From Streptomyces sp. NBC_00250 (GTDB lineage: Bacteria > Actinomycetota > Actinomycetes > Streptomycetales > Streptomycetaceae): 64,000 nucleotides of DNA. The stretch is taken from assembly GCF_036192275.1 (NCBI RefSeq), contig NZ_CP108088.1, forward strand, positions 1,736,001 through 1,800,000, given 5' to 3'. The position numbers and the translations under genes are program-made. A model generated the notes under the pieces. It was not told the DNA's origin and did no database searches. It saw only the letters and a program-made list of their open reading frames with translations. Positions 63,932 through 64,000 of the stretch are shown here, piece after piece. The number at the start of each line of letters is the position of its first letter. Positions within the stretch are counted from its first letter, which is position 1.

Positions 63932-64000
63932 GCCGTGCCTCCTCGGCGCAGACCCCTTCCTGATCGTACGTTCGGGTACGGCGGATAGCATCCGGCCCAT

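Noticed and set aside
1..64000. Insertion sequences or transposase genes
   Set aside because: No DDE or HUH transposase motif or terminal inverted repeat pair was found in any plausible frame.

Overview
The window is high-GC actinobacterial DNA, almost certainly Streptomyces. Evidence: GC-rich third codon positions, many GTG starts, 4-base stop/start overlaps, a complete hopanoid cluster in the Streptomyces gene order, a c-di-AMP (ydaO-type) leader before a LysM/M23 peptidase, and several Streptomyces-typical regulators. It splits at about 32.1 kb into an integrated mobile element on the left and host chromosome on the right.

Positions 1 to about 32,150 hold most of an integrated element whose left end lies outside the window. 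Most genes read leftward in overlapping chains from an XRE control region at 29.5-30.3 kb. In transcription order there are small unknown genes, a YqaJ/RecT recombination pair, a replication module (initiator, DnaC-like loader, DnaB helicase), a C5 and a DPPY DNA methyltransferase, more small genes, a transfer-like module (DUF2637 membrane protein and FtsK/TraB-like translocase), and then virion-like genes (lectin-type tail protein, lipoprotein, HNH, P-loop kinase). Phage and conjugative parts therefore sit together. A rightward island at 11.8-14.0 kb encodes a small HTH protein and two Nudix proteins, the first an HTH-Nudix protein like the pSAM2 immunity factor Pif. A tyrosine integrase at 30.8-32.1 kb reads toward the right attachment junction. 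Two repeat arrays stand out: five palindromes inside the initiator gene (candidate origin iterons) and two opposed groups of CCTGAGCAGG-like repeats just behind the translocase gene (candidate clt transfer locus).

The junction at about 32.15 kb lies inside an STM4015-type gene, leaving a headless 3' fragment followed by intact, overlapping STM4014 (ATP-grasp), STM4013 (sulfatase-like), STM4012 and STM4011 (radical SAM) genes. Then come a GDSL hydrolase, the riboswitch-led LysM/M23 peptidase, a tyrosine phosphatase, and an XRE-cupin regulator with a striking self-operator candidate.

From 51.0 back to 41.2 kb the hopanoid operon runs leftward: hpnC, hpnD, a small ORF, hpnE, polyprenyl synthase, squalene-hopene cyclase, hpnG, hpnH and an hpnO-type aminotransferase. 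It builds squalene from farnesyl-PP, cyclises it and elaborates the side chain. The dxs and ispG copies present in the S. coelicolor version are absent here. From 59.1 to 52.1 kb a second leftward operon combines a CDP-alcohol transferase fused to other domains, a nucleotidyltransferase, a glycerol-1-phosphate-dehydrogenase-like enzyme, a second CDP-alcohol transferase, a glycosyltransferase and a TagGH-type ABC exporter. It looks like a pathway for an exported phospho-alcohol-linked lipid or polymer. The right end has a cation efflux protein, a methyltransferase-GNAT fusion, idi, an RsbW-like ATPase and an HdeD-like membrane gene broken by two frameshifts.
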